A DNA stretch of 64,000 nt from Tomitella fengzijianii (GCF_007559025.1 NZ_CP041765.1:2910679-2974678); one strand, 5' to 3'. Positions 45,841 to 54,788 are shown, counted from the stretch's first letter. Numbers and translations: made by a program. Notes: generated by a model not told the origin, from the sequence alone.

Positions 45841-46827
45841 GTGGCACGACAGAACGCACGGGCGGACGAACGATCGGCCGGGTTCGAGGAGCTGCGCCCG
45901 ACCCTCTTCGCGGTGGCGTACCAGATCCTCGGCAGCGTCGCCGAGGCCGAGGACGCGGTGCAGGAGACCTGGCTGCGCTACGCGGCCACGGACATCGAGC
46001 CCGATTCGCTGCAGGCGTACCTGTGCACCATCGTCACGCGCCTGTCCATCGACGTGCTCCGCTCGGCACGAGTGCGCAGGGAGACCTACGCGGGACCGTG
46101 GTTCCCCGAACCGCTGCCGACCGGGACCGATGCCGGACGGCTGTGGGGTCCGGCTCCGATCGCGGATCCGGCGCGCACCGCGGAGCTCGCCGACTCGGTG
46201 TCCATGGCGGCGCTCCTGCTGCTCGAAAGGCTCAGCCCGTTGGAGCGGGCATCGTTCGTCCTGCACGACGTCTTCGGCTTCGACTACGCGCGTATCGCCA
46301 CGATCGTGGGCCGGTCGGAGGCCGCGTGCCGCCAGCTCCGCTCGCGTGCCCGCCGGCACGTCGATGCCGGGCGCCCCCGCTTCGAGGCCGACCGCCGTCA
46401 GCGATCCGTGTTCGCCGACCGATTCTTCGACGCCCTCCAGAACGGCGACGTCGAGGAGCTCGAGGCTTTCCTCGCCGCCGACGTCGCGACGATCAACGAT
46501 GGCGGCGGCATCGCCGGCGGCGCCGGGGCCGCCTATGGCGCCCAGCGCACCGCACGGCTGCTCGCCAACGCGGTCGTGCCTCTGCTCGGCCTGGGCGCGA
46601 CGCTCGGGCGGTGCGAACTCAACGGGCAGCCCGGTGCGATCATCCGAGACCGCGATGGCGGTGTCCTCGCCGCCTGGGTGCTCGACATCCTCGACGACCG
46701 GATCCAGACGATCCGCTCCGTGACGAACCCGCAGAAGCTGGCGCACCTCGGGCCGGTGGGCGACCTCCGCGCGACTGCACTCGAACGCAACCGCGCCCGG
46801 CGATCCGGCCGGCGCGGCGGTGTCTGA
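45841..46827 (+). CDS. ECF41 (SigJ-type) sigma factor
   Basis: A 328-residue ECF sigma factor: sigma-2 (LRPTLFAVAYQILGSVAEAEDAVQETWLRY), sigma-4 (LSPLERASFVLHDVFGFDYARIATIVGRSEAACRQLRSRARRHV) and a C-terminal SnoaL/NTF2-like domain (FADRFFDALQNGDVEELEAFLAADVATINDGGG) that replaces an anti-sigma factor in group ECF41. GTG 45841 is chosen. Divergent from doxX with matching promoters for both. It is probably autoregulated and activates doxX. Confidence 0.93.
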   Translation: MARQNARADERSAGFEELRPTLFAVAYQILGSVAEAEDAVQETWLRYAATDIEPDSLQAYLCTIVTRLSIDVLRSARVRRETYAGPWFPEPLPTGTDAGRLWGPAPIADPARTAELADSVSMAALLLLERLSPLERASFVLHDVFGFDYARIATIVGRSEAACRQLRSRARRHVDAGRPRFEADRRQRSVFADRFFDALQNGDVEELEAFLAADVATINDGGGIAGGAGAAYGAQRTARLLANAVVPLLGLGATLGRCELNGQPGAIIRDRDGGVLAAWVLDILDDRIQTIRSVTNPQKLAHLGPVGDLRATALERNRARRSGRRGGV

Positions 46828-46921
46828 GCGATGTGCCTTTGAGTTCCGGCCGACTGCCGACTGCGCGGAAACGCATCCGCGCCTCCGCGACCTCGGAGGG
46901 CAGGATCGATACCGAAAGGAC

Positions 46922-46958
46922 AAAAAAATCTTGCCCCACGCTCAGGTGAGGCAAGATT
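46922..46958 (-). terminator. Intrinsic terminator after tRNA-Ala
   Basis: On the minus strand, AATCTTGCC (46958-46950) pairs with GGCAAGATT (46935-46927) and is followed by a T-run (TTTTT). One of the few U-tailed terminators in the window. Confidence 0.9.
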
Positions 46959-46976
46959 CTGCTATCAGATTCTCTG

Positions 46977-47049
46977 TGGAGCTAAGGGGACTCGAACCCC
47001 TGACCCCCACACTGCCAGTGTGGTGCGCTACCAGCTGCGCCATAGCCCC
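46977..47049 (-). tRNA. tRNA-Ala (GGC anticodon)
   Basis: 73 bases. The acceptor GGGGCTA/TAGCTCC includes the G3:U70 pair that identifies tRNA-Ala. Anticodon loop CTGGCAG gives GGC, reading GCC. T-arm GGTTCGAGTCC. CCA is not encoded. Confidence 0.96.
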
Positions 47050-47232
47050 GTACTGCAACCAGTGTAGCCGTTCGCGAATCCATCGACTCACCCGACCCTG
47101 TGGTCACACACTGCCTCGCGGTTGCATCCCGCGGTGCTTCAGCAAAGTTACACGATCACTTCTCCCGCCACCAAATCGCCTGGGCAGCGCGGAGGCCGAC
47201 ACGCGCACGCCCCCGCCCTGCGGCGTCGGGGG

Positions 47233-48114
47233 TCACCTTCCGGCGGTGGTAGGCGCGCTCGCCGGCGGGGTGGTCGTCGTCTCGGCGGCGAGCGCGTCCT
47301 GCAACCACTCCGAGCGGGAGATCTTCACCTCGTCCGTTCCGCGGTAGACGGACGGCGTGATGGCACCGCCTCCGGACAGCGTCGCCAGCGACGAGCGCGC
47401 CACGGACGCCGCAGCCTTCTCCGCGTCCAACTGGGCCCCGCTCCCGATGCAGGACACCGCCGGACCGTCGGCGCCGAGCCGCTGCGCCAACTGCGCCAAC
47501 TGCGCGTTGTCGAAGTCCGATCCGCCTCCCTCACGGGGCTGGACGCCCTTGGTGAACAGGGCGTCACGGAACTTCGAATACGCGACCGCGTCCCCCGACT
47601 GTGCGATGCACCGTGCCGCTGCGGCCGCACGCGTCGAGTAATCGCCGGAGGGCGACTTGCCGTCGAGGATGGTGATCGAGTGATACCGCACCGCCAGCCG
47701 GCGTCCCGTGATCGCTCCGTACACCGAATCCCCGTACAGGTCGGTGAACTGGCCGCACGCCTCGCAGAGGTAGTCCTCGTAGACGTCGAGCACCACCGGG
47801 GCATTCGGGACGCCCAGCCGAATGGCGCCGTCACCGTCCAAGGCCACGGGCACACCGACCACCGAGGCGATGTCCAAGCGGGCCGGGTCCGGAATCGCGC
47901 CGTCCGCCGTCGGTGCCGCCGATGTGGTGGCGACCGGGGTACCGTCCGCCTCGGGGGTGTCGTCCGCGCCCGATCCGCATCCGGCGAGCGCGCCGACGGC
48001 CAACACCGCCGCGGCCACCGCGGCGGCCGCGCGCCCGCGGCCGATTTCCGGGGCTGCGCGCCGCCGCCGTGCATCATCCGTGCCGCCGCCCGTGTCCATC
48101 CTCAGCCCGCGCAC
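47233..48114 (-). CDS. DsbA-like thioredoxin-fold lipoprotein
   Basis: A 293-residue lipoprotein with an LAGC lipobox (Cys46) and a DsbA-type fold: VVLDVYEDYLCEACGQF (redox CEAC, 117-120), TRAAAAARCIAQSG, and a C-terminal PSVYRG strand. It probably catalyses disulfide exchange outside the membrane. GTG 48114 with a GGAGGAG site; an ATG five codons later is weaker. Same strand as a close paralogue downstream of mauE-like gene. Confidence 0.88.
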   Translation of the reverse strand: MRGLRMDTGGGTDDARRRRAAPEIGRGRAAAAVAAAVLAVGALAGCGSGADDTPEADGTPVATTSAAPTADGAIPDPARLDIASVVGVPVALDGDGAIRLGVPNAPVVLDVYEDYLCEACGQFTDLYGDSVYGAITGRRLAVRYHSITILDGKSPSGDYSTRAAAAARCIAQSGDAVAYSKFRDALFTKGVQPREGGGSDFDNAQLAQLAQRLGADGPAVSCIGSGAQLDAEKAAASVARSSLATLSGGGAITPSVYRGTDEVKISRSEWLQDALAAETTTTPPASAPTTAGR

Positions 48115-48268
48115 TCCGTCTCCTCCCGGTCGGCCGCAGTTTTCACCTTTCCACGTCCCGGCTCCGTGCGTGCGGGCAGCGCCCTGGAAAGACGGTTCCG
48201 CCCCGCGCGTCCAGTGCGGACGGGCGGGGCGGAACTCCGGTCGACGGCCGCCGACGGCGGTCAGTAGC

Positions 48269-49039
48269 TCACTGTCCGGTGAGCTGCTTGATCCAATCGG
48301 CGGTCTGGATGTTGACCTTCTTGCCGTCGTGCAGGACGGTCGGGGTGCTCACCTGACCGCCGGTCTTGTCGGACAGCTGCTGCATGGACGACTGCGCGCC
48401 AGCCTTCGCCACGTCGACCTTGGCGCCGTCTGCGATGCAGGAGACCACGGCATCGTCCGCGCCGACCTGCTTCGCCACGTCGGAGAGCTGCGCGTTGCTC
48501 AGGTCGGTCGAGCCCTGCTCCTCCGGCTTGACACCGTCCTGGAAGAGGGCGCTGTGGAACTTGGAGTACAACGCGCCATCACCCGTGTCCGCGACGCAGA
48601 GCGCCGCACCGGCCGCTCGCGTGGAGTAGTCGCCGCTGGCCGAGTACTTGTTGAGGAAGTCGAGCGTGTGGTACTGGACCGCCATCTGGCCGTTGTCGAT
48701 CGCCTGGTTGATCGCCCCGCCGAACTGGTGCTCGAACTGGGCGCAGGCCGGGCAGAGGAAGTCCTCGTAGGCGTCGATCTTCACCGGGGCGTCCGGGTCG
48801 CCCAGCAGCACACCTCCGGAATCGATGACCTTCACCGGCGTGCCGTCCTGGACGGATCCGTAGCCTTCGGCCTGCACCTCGGTGTCCTCGGTGTTCGGCA
48901 AGACCACGAAGATCACGATCAACACGATGATCGCGACGATCGCGACGCCGCCGAGAACGTAGGTGAGCAGCGCGTCGTTGCGCTTGTTGTTGCCCAGCTT
49001 GGCGGCGTTGTACTTCTTCGGTGGTTTCTTGGAGCTCAC
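48269..49039 (-). CDS. Membrane-anchored DsbA-like oxidoreductase
   Basis: A 256-residue protein with a basic lead, one transmembrane anchor (VLGGVAIVAIIVLIVIFVVL, about 28-47) and a DsbA domain: KIDAYEDFLCPACAQF (CPAC, 96-99), FLNKYSASGDYSTRAAGAALCVAD, VSTPTVLHDGKKV (cis-Pro loop). It resembles mycobacterial Rv2969c. It shares the YSTRAA and CxxC pattern with the lipoprotein downstream, so the two are tandem paralogues with different anchors. Confidence 0.9.
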   Translation of the reverse strand: MSSKKPPKKYNAAKLGNNKRNDALLTYVLGGVAIVAIIVLIVIFVVLPNTEDTEVQAEGYGSVQDGTPVKVIDSGGVLLGDPDAPVKIDAYEDFLCPACAQFEHQFGGAINQAIDNGQMAVQYHTLDFLNKYSASGDYSTRAAGAALCVADTGDGALYSKFHSALFQDGVKPEEQGSTDLSNAQLSDVAKQVGADDAVVSCIADGAKVDVAKAGAQSSMQQLSDKTGGQVSTPTVLHDGKKVNIQTADWIKQLTGQ

Positions 49040-49163
49040 CTTGCGTCATCCATCCTTTTCTCCGGGCGGCCCCGCCGCGGTTGCGGCGGGTGCAGCTCGT
49101 CACTGGGTGTCGTTTTCCGGGTTCACGCAGGTCGGAACGGCGGCCGAACCGCCGTAGCAGGGG

Positions 49164-49832
49164 TCATTGCGACACGGTCCCGGCCTCGTCGGACGCGCCC
49201 TCCGGGACGTCATCCATGTGGTCGCCGTCCTCGTGCACGTCGTCTTCACGCGCACGCAGTCCGGCTCGCGATCCGAATCCGAGGGCAAGCGGGCTGCGAG
49301 GCCACAGTGTCAACCACGCCGCAAGTATAAGGAAACCGACATCGCGCGCGATCTCCTCGGCGTAGTCCGCCCAGGTGACGGACGCGTCCTCGCCGCCGCC
49401 GCCGAAGCAGCCGCAATCGATCTGCAGCCCGCGGGCCCACGCCGAGGCGACGCCGGCGATCAGCACCAGAAGGAGCAGACCCGACACGATCGCCGTCCAT
49501 CGGACCGCCAATCCGAGGATCAGCATGAACCCCAGGACCAATTCCACTGCGGGCAGGCCGATCGCCACCGCCCGCACCATCGAGTCGGGCAGAAGCCGGT
49601 ACGCGTCGACGGCCTCCATCGACTGATGCACGTCGGACGCCTTTGCCCAGCCGGAGACCAGCCATACGGCGGCCAGCCCCAGGCGGACGAGCAGACTCAC
49701 GATCGGTTTCCACACGCGGCCGAGGATACCGGCACTTTGCGCCTTCGCGCCCGTCCGTTGCACCCGATTGAACAACAACCGCCGGGATACCGGCCGCAAG
49801 GGAACGCCGCGACGGCGGTTACGTGCACTCAC
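49164..49832 (-). CDS. MauE/DoxX-type membrane protein
   Basis: A protein of up to 222 residues with four helices (PIVSLLVRLGLAAVWLVSG; VRAVAIGLPAVELVLGFMLIL; WTAIVSGLLLLVLIAGVAS; DVGFLILAAWLTLW) and a loop ending CGCFGGGG (C140, C142), as in MauE proteins. It may pass electrons to the DsbA-like partners downstream. The tail is acidic/hydrophilic. GTG 49832 is the outermost start; a later GTG at 49715 would remove a basic lead. Confidence 0.8.
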   Translation of the reverse strand: MSARNRRRGVPLRPVSRRLLFNRVQRTGAKAQSAGILGRVWKPIVSLLVRLGLAAVWLVSGWAKASDVHQSMEAVDAYRLLPDSMVRAVAIGLPAVELVLGFMLILGLAVRWTAIVSGLLLLVLIAGVASAWARGLQIDCGCFGGGGEDASVTWADYAEEIARDVGFLILAAWLTLWPRSPLALGFGSRAGLRAREDDVHEDGDHMDDVPEGASDEAGTVSQ

Positions 49833-49864
49833 CAGAAGGTGTTACGGTGTCTCGCATCGGAAGT

Positions 49865-49878
49865 TTCGTATATCCGAA
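49865..49878. promoter_or_regulatory. Candidate operator upstream of mntH
   Basis: TTCGTATATCCGAA is a near-perfect 14-base palindrome (one mismatched pair) in the A/T-rich interval between the MauE-like and MntH genes. A metal-dependent regulator such as MntR is likely but not shown. Confidence 0.4.
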
Positions 49879-49958
49879 CATATTGATGAGCAGCCCCGAT
49901 ACGCGAGATCGACCGCGCAGACGGCGCCTCCCACGGCCCACAAGCAGGAGTCTCCACG

Positions 49959-51275
49959 ATGGCGACGTCGACCGACCCCGCCGAAGCCCCACCACCGGCC
50001 ACCGGCCACCGGCCACCGCACGCACGCCGGCACGATGCACGCCGCGTCGCGATGCTGTTCGGTCCGGCCTTCGTGGCCGCAGTCGCCTACGTCGACCCGG
50101 GCAATGTGGCAGCCAACGTCACCGCCGGCTCCCGATTCGGCTACCTGCTGCTGTGGGTTCTGATCATGGCGAACGCGATGGCGGTACTGATCCAGTACCT
50201 GTCCGCGAAACTGGGGCTGGTCACCGGGATGTCGCTGTCGGAGGTCCTGGGCGCACGGCTCGGCACCGTCGCCCGGCGGGCGTTCTGGCTGCAGGCCGAG
50301 GTGGCCGCGGCGGCAACCGACGTCGCCGAGGTGATCGGGGGGGCCATCGCGCTCCACCTGCTGTTCGGCCTGCCGCTCCCCGTGGGCGGACTCATCACCG
50401 GAGTCGTGTCCATGGCCGTGCTGGCCGTGGGCGACCGCCGCGGACAGCGCCGGTTCGAGCTGCTCGTGGTCGGCCTTCTGCTGATCATCGCCATCGGCTT
50501 CACGTGCGGTCTTCTTTTCGTCGATGTCTCCCCCGGCGCGCTCCTCGCCGGGATCGTGCCCCGGTTCGAGGGGGCGCAAACCCTGCTCCTGGCCGCGGGG
50601 ATGCTGGGCGCGACCGTGATGCCGCACGCCATCTACGTCCATTCCGCACTCGCACGCGACCGGCACCGCACCGACCTCGCACAACCGGGTCCGTCGAGCC
50701 GGGCCCCCCGCGGCCCCGCCATGCGGCGACTGCTGCGGGCGACGAAGTGGGACGTGGCGATCGCGCTGGTGATCGCCGGCGGCGTCAACATCGCACTGCT
50801 CGTCCTCGCCGCAGCCGCGCTGCACGACGTCCCCGGCACGGACACGATCGAGGGTGCACACCACGCGATCGAGACCGCACTGGGGCCCGCCGTCGGAACC
50901 GTGTTCGCCGTGGGGCTGCTGGCCTCCGGGCTGGCCTCCACCTCCGTGGGCTCGGCTGCCGGGGCCGAGATCATGCAGGGCCTGCTCCGCGTGCGGATCC
51001 CCCTTCTGGCCCGCCGCATCATCACGCTCGCACCCGCCGTAGCACTGCTCGCGACGGGAGCGGATCCCACCTATGCCCTGATCCTCAGCCAGGTGGTGCT
51101 GAGTTTCTGCATCCCGTTCGCGCTGATCCCCCTGGTGCGGTACACCTCGCGGCAATCGATGATGGGCGCGTATCGCAGTGGTCCCGCAGTACGCGCCGCC
51201 GCCTGGGCGACGGTGACCGTGATCGCGGCACTGAACATCGCCCTGCTGGCCTTGACGGCGCTGGGCGTCGAATAG
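49959..51275 (+). CDS. mntH: NRAMP-family Mn/Fe transporter
   Basis: A 438-residue transporter with eleven helices. FVAAVAYVDPGNVAANVTAGS holds the DPGN motif of TM1, and LGATVMPHAIYVHSAL the MPH motif of TM6 that bind the divalent metal. A long loop (DRHRTDLAQPGPSSRAPRGPAM) follows TM6. It imports Mn2+ (also Fe2+) with protons. ATG 49959 chosen. No metal regulator gene is adjacent. Confidence 0.93.
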   Translation: MATSTDPAEAPPPATGHRPPHARRHDARRVAMLFGPAFVAAVAYVDPGNVAANVTAGSRFGYLLLWVLIMANAMAVLIQYLSAKLGLVTGMSLSEVLGARLGTVARRAFWLQAEVAAAATDVAEVIGGAIALHLLFGLPLPVGGLITGVVSMAVLAVGDRRGQRRFELLVVGLLLIIAIGFTCGLLFVDVSPGALLAGIVPRFEGAQTLLLAAGMLGATVMPHAIYVHSALARDRHRTDLAQPGPSSRAPRGPAMRRLLRATKWDVAIALVIAGGVNIALLVLAAAALHDVPGTDTIEGAHHAIETALGPAVGTVFAVGLLASGLASTSVGSAAGAEIMQGLLRVRIPLLARRIITLAPAVALLATGADPTYALILSQVVLSFCIPFALIPLVRYTSRQSMMGAYRSGPAVRAAAWATVTVIAALNIALLALTALGVE

Positions 51276-51313
51276 CAGGCGGCCGGCGTGCGCACAAGGC
51301 GGCACGACGGCGA

Positions 51314-51350
51314 CGGGCCCCGGCGGGAACTTCTCGCCCGCCGGGGCCCG
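51314..51350. terminator. Terminator between mntH and tmRNA
   Basis: CGGGCCCCGGCGGG (51314-51327) pairs perfectly with CCCGCCGGGGCCCG (51337-51350). It serves the convergent mntH and ssrA transcripts. Confidence 0.85.
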
Positions 51351-51357
51351 TGGTCGG

Positions 51358-51731
51358 TGGAGCTGCCGGGAATCGAACCCGGGTCCTCCGCAGTGTCACC
51401 GAGGCTTCTCCGTGCGCAGTCCGCTATGCCTCTGCTCGGGTCTCCGGATCTCGCGAACCCGTCCGGATGACGACCCCAGTCGCTGTGTGATGTCCCGTCA
51501 ATCTCCGCGACCGATCATGACGGTGAGCCCTCTAGCTGATGCCAGTACCCGGGCCGAGGGCGAACCCGGACTGACAGACTCACGCCTGCTGCTTAGGCAG
51601 CGAGGGCGAAGGAGTCAGCGCTCTGCTTGGAGTTGGCGCTTAATTGGTTGCAGCGACGCTTACGGTGGTCTCCTGCCTGCACCGGCACGCTTCCCTTGGA
51701 TCTACTCACGCAGTCGAAACCGTTCAGCCCC
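51358..51731 (-). ncRNA. ssrA: Transfer-messenger RNA
   Basis: A 374-base tmRNA. The 5' end GGGGCTG and 3' end CAGCTCC form the acceptor with a G3:U70 pair, followed by A and CC; the T-arm GGGTTCGATTCCC and a 5' CGGTTTCGACTG are standard. It rescues stalled ribosomes with SmpB, whose gene lies about 1.5 kb to the right. The final A of CCA is not encoded. Confidence 0.96.
51593..51637 (-). other. tmRNA proteolysis-tag reading frame
   Basis: A GCC resume codon opens a 14-codon frame encoding ANSKQSADSFALAA and then TAA. The FALAA end is like the Streptomyces-type tag rather than the YALAA ending of mycobacteria and corynebacteria. Confidence 0.85.
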
Positions 51732-51776
51732 TTTCCGCGACCTCGACAGCGATGCGTCCGCACGCTGCCGTGTCCG

Positions 51777-51860
51777 CGTGATCCTGCTTCTCGCGATCTG
51801 CCTTCTCACGATCTGCCGTTTCGTGATCTGCCGTTTCGTGATCTGACTTTCGCGATCTAG
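51777..51860. repeat. 15-bp imperfect tandem repeats
   Basis: Five or six copies of a unit like CGTGATCTGCCGTTT (51777-51791, 51792-51806, 51807-51821, 51822-51836, 51837-51850, then a partial). They lie 46-129 bp upstream of the tmRNA 5' end. Recent slippage or a cluster of binding sites are the options. Confidence 0.8.
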
Positions 51861-51982
51861 CCGCCCGCACGCTTCCGCGCGGACAACACAGTCTAACGCG
51901 CACGCCCCCCGAAATCATCCCGCCGGCCGTCGCGACCGCGGTGCAACACGTATTCCCAGGTCGACGGTGTTCACTCTCACGC

Positions 51983-52020
51983 GTCAACGGCGTTGACAGC
52001 ACGTTGTCAACAGCGTTGAC
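51983..52020 (+). promoter_or_regulatory. Double operator GTCAAC-N3-GTTGAC
   Basis: GTCAACGGCGTTGAC (51983-51997) and GTCAACAGCGTTGAC (52006-52020) are two near-identical palindromes with centres 23 bp apart, about two helical turns. They lie in the likely promoter of the 52061 gene. A TetR-type dimer pair is probable; no repressor gene is adjacent. Confidence 0.6.
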
Positions 52021-52060
52021 TGTGCTGCATAACCACGAAACCTCAGCAGGGGATTGAGCC

Positions 52061-53242
52061 ATGAGCACCGAACACCAGAGCAACCCGCACGGGGACGCCG
52101 CGCGCGGCCCCGACTACACCGAGATCCTCGCCGACGACATCGAGGCGGTCGCGCCGACGCTCGGCGAACACCACCCCAAGCACGAGGCGCCACCGGGCGT
52201 GGACGCGCCGGTGAGCCTCTCGACCATCGCGAAGGCGATGATCTTCCCCGTCTTCTTCGTAGTGATGTTCGCGCTGTGCTACATCAGCGCATTCCACAAC
52301 CCCACGCCGCACGACATGCACCTGAGCATCGTCGGCCCCCAGCAGCAGGCCTCCGCGGTGGCCGCGGGCATCGAACAGGGCTCCCCCGGCTCGTTCGACA
52401 TCACCGCCACCAGCGACCTCGGCGGCGCCCTCGACGGCCTCGCCTCCCGCGACATCCAGGGCGTCATCGAGCTAGGCAGCCCGATGACCGTGCACATCGC
52501 CTCCGGCGCCAGCGCCACCGTGGCACAGGTGGTGCAGGGGGTCGCGAGTCCGCTGGCAGAGTCCATGGGCACCACCGTGCAGACGGACGACATCGCTCCG
52601 CTCACTGATGGCGACGCCACCGGCATGGGCCTGTTCTACTTCATGATCGTCTGCTCGATCGCCGGCTATCTGACGGTGACGGTGCTCGCGCAGCTCGCTC
52701 CCCGCATGAAGATGCGGCGCATGCTCGGCATCCTCGGCGTCATGTCCGTCGCACTGACGCTGATCGCCTTCGGGGTCGCCTCGATCTTCACCGGCACCTT
52801 CGGCGCGACGGCCGCCGGCCTCACCGTGATGCTGCTCGTCGGCGTCCTTTACACGTTCACGATCGGCCTCGTCGCGGTGGTACTCAACAAGATCCTGGGC
52901 CAGGCGGCCATCATGGCGGTGATGACGATCGCGATCTTCATGAACTTCCCGAGCGCAGGAGGCGCCATCGCACCGTCGATGCTGCCGGCGGCATGGGAAG
53001 CCGTGCACTCGTTCTGGATCGGATCGGGCGCGGTCCAGGCGATGCAGTCGGTGATCTACTTCGGCGGCAACGGCCTCGGACAGGGCCTGCTCATCCTCTT
53101 CGGCTGGCTGGCGGTCTCCGCCGCGGCGCTCGCGCTCGTCGTGTGGCGCGCACGGGCGAAGGGCTCCGACGCGGCGGGCGGCACCGGCGCGGTCGTCTCC
53201 GGTGCGCACGCTCCGGAACGGGAGCCGGTGGCCGTGCACTGA
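52061..53242 (+). CDS. YhgE/Pip-like (DUF3533) multi-pass membrane protein
   Basis: A 393-residue protein. Cytoplasmic lead, helix IFPVFFVVMFALCYISAFHN, then an extracellular domain of about 110 residues (MHLSIVGPQQQASAVAAGIEQ), and five C-terminal helices (FYFMIVCSIAGYLTVTVLAQL and others). This is the topology of ABC-2-like YhgE/Pip and DUF3533 exporters, often paired with TetR regulators in drug or fatty-acid stress. No ATPase is present. ATG 52061 with AGGGG upstream. A double operator lies in its promoter. Confidence 0.75.
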   Translation: MSTEHQSNPHGDAARGPDYTEILADDIEAVAPTLGEHHPKHEAPPGVDAPVSLSTIAKAMIFPVFFVVMFALCYISAFHNPTPHDMHLSIVGPQQQASAVAAGIEQGSPGSFDITATSDLGGALDGLASRDIQGVIELGSPMTVHIASGASATVAQVVQGVASPLAESMGTTVQTDDIAPLTDGDATGMGLFYFMIVCSIAGYLTVTVLAQLAPRMKMRRMLGILGVMSVALTLIAFGVASIFTGTFGATAAGLTVMLLVGVLYTFTIGLVAVVLNKILGQAAIMAVMTIAIFMNFPSAGGAIAPSMLPAAWEAVHSFWIGSGAVQAMQSVIYFGGNGLGQGLLILFGWLAVSAAALALVVWRARAKGSDAAGGTGAVVSGAHAPEREPVAVH

Positions 53243-53270
53243 CCCGGCCTCCCTGCCCGCACCCGCGGAC

Positions 53271-53783
53271 TCAGCCCCGCATGCCCTTCACGCGGCGGCC
53301 GAGTTCGCGGGTGACCTCGCGCTCCATGGTCCGGCGCCGGATGTCCTGCCGCTTGTCGTAGACCTGCTTGCCCCGCGCCAGCGCCAGTTCCAGCTTGACC
53401 TTGCCGCCGGAGAAGTACATCGACAACGGCACCAGGGTCAGGCTTCCCTCCTGGGTCTTGCCGATGAGCATCTCGATCTGGCGCCGGTGCAGGAGCAGCT
53501 TGCGGACCCGTCGCGGCGAATGGTTGGTCCAGCTGCCGTGCGAGTACTCGGGGATGTGCAGGCCGCGCAGCCACACCTCCCCGTCGTCGACCGTCGCGAA
53601 CGCGTCCACCAGTGACGCCTTCCCCTCGCGCAGGCTCTTCACCTCGGTGCCCACCAGCGCCACCCCGGCCTCGTAGGTGTCGAGGATCACGTAGTTGTGG
53701 CGCGCCTTGCGGTTGGTGGCGATCACCCGCCTGCCCTCGGAATCCGCGGGCTTCTTCTTCGCGCCCTTGCCCTTCTTGGCCAT
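53271..53783 (-). CDS. smpB: SsrA-binding protein SmpB
   Basis: A 170-residue OB-fold protein that brings tmRNA to stalled ribosomes. [39 protein letters not shown] and [26 protein letters not shown] are diagnostic; the basic C-terminal tail ([13 protein letters not shown]...) is present. ATG 53783 chosen after a Lys-rich lead. Downstream of ftsEX, near ssrA, as in mycobacteria. Confidence 0.97.
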   Translation of the reverse strand: MAKKGKGAKKKPADSEGRRVIATNRKARHNYVILDTYEAGVALVGTEVKSLREGKASLVDAFATVDDGEVWLRGLHIPEYSHGSWTNHSPRRVRKLLLHRRQIEMLIGKTQEGSLTLVPLSMYFSGGKVKLELALARGKQVYDKRQDIRRRTMEREVTRELGRRVKGMRG

Positions 53784-53885
53784 GCTCTGTTCCCTGTCCC
53801 GTCCCGACGCGGTCTCAGCGTCGCAACGCGCGCGTCCAGCCCTTGTCCTTGGCGCGCAGGCCGACACTCCGGCGCGCGCATGCCG

Positions 53886-54788
53886 TCATTCCCTCACGTA
53901 CAGGCGCAGCGTGATCCATCCGGTCACCGCCGCGAGCACCGCACTCACCGCGATGAGGATCGGCGCGACGAGCCCGATGTCCGCGTCCGTGATCCTGGCG
54001 ATGATGTTGGAACTGTACAGATCCGACAATACGTCCTTGATGAACAGGTTGTTCGCCGCGAACAACCCGCCCACGGCAAGCACCGATCCGACCACGGCGG
54101 CCACCACCACCTCCAGCAGGAACGGCAGCTGCGTGTACCAACGGGACGCGCCCACCAGGCGCATGATGCCGACCTCCGTGCGCCGTGAGAGCGCCGCGAT
54201 CTGGATCATGTTCGCGATCAACAGCACCGCGCCCACGCCCTGCACCAGCGCCACCGCGAACGCCGCGTTGCGGATGCCGTCGAGCACCGAGAACAGCCGG
54301 TCCACCAGATCCGCCTGGGTGCGCACGCGCTGCACGCCGGTGCGATCGCTGAACTCGCGGTCCAGTTCCCCGAACAGCTTCTGGTCGTCCACCTTGACCT
54401 TGAACGACGCCGGCAACGCCTCCGGCCGGACCAGCGACAGCATCTCCGGATCCGAGGCGAACTGCTGCTGATAGATCTTGTAGGCCTCGTCGCGGCTCAC
54501 GAAGGTCACCGACGACTGCCCCGCCGCCTCGGCCAGGTCCTGCCGCAGCTCCGTGCACGTGGCCTGCGTGCAGTCCGGGTCGTTGGTGGACACGTCGTCG
54601 GTGAGGAACAGCTCGACCTCCACGCGATCCAGATAAATCTGCTCGGTGGCGTTGCTCATCTGGACCACCAGCAGGCCGCTGCCGAGCAGGCCGATCGAGA
54701 TCGCGGTGGTGATGATCATCGCCACGGTCATCGTGATGTTGCGGCGAAGCCCCTGCAGGACCTCGGTGAAGACGAATTTCGCGCGCAT
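53886..54788 (-). CDS. ftsX: Cell-division membrane protein FtsX
   Basis: A 300-residue protein with four helices: first after the cytoplasmic lead (MTVAMIITTAISIGLLGSGLLVV), a large extracellular loop with a Cys pair (DCTQATC) and three C-terminal helices. With FtsE it activates peptidoglycan hydrolases (RipC in mycobacteria). It lies 97 bp downstream of ftsE. Confidence 0.95.
   Translation of the reverse strand: MRAKFVFTEVLQGLRRNITMTVAMIITTAISIGLLGSGLLVVQMSNATEQIYLDRVEVELFLTDDVSTNDPDCTQATCTELRQDLAEAAGQSSVTFVSRDEAYKIYQQQFASDPEMLSLVRPEALPASFKVKVDDQKLFGELDREFSDRTGVQRVRTQADLVDRLFSVLDGIRNAAFAVALVQGVGAVLLIANMIQIAALSRRTEVGIMRLVGASRWYTQLPFLLEVVVAAVVGSVLAVGGLFAANNLFIKDVLSDLYSSNIIARITDADIGLVAPILIAVSAVLAAVTGWITLRLYVRE

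Larger units (their letters stand above)
51732..52060. other. Intergenic region tmRNA / membrane protein
   Basis: About 330 bp, no gene. It contains the 15-bp tandem repeats (51777-51860) and the double operator (51983-52020). Open frames here translate the repeats into DHETAD-type or ICRFVI-type repeats and are not genes. Confidence 0.7.

Noticed and set aside
51724-52083. Repeat-encoded protein (DHETAD-type repeats) over the tmRNA upstream region
   Set aside because: Translation of the 15-bp tandem repeats; no ribosome site and it covers the double operator.
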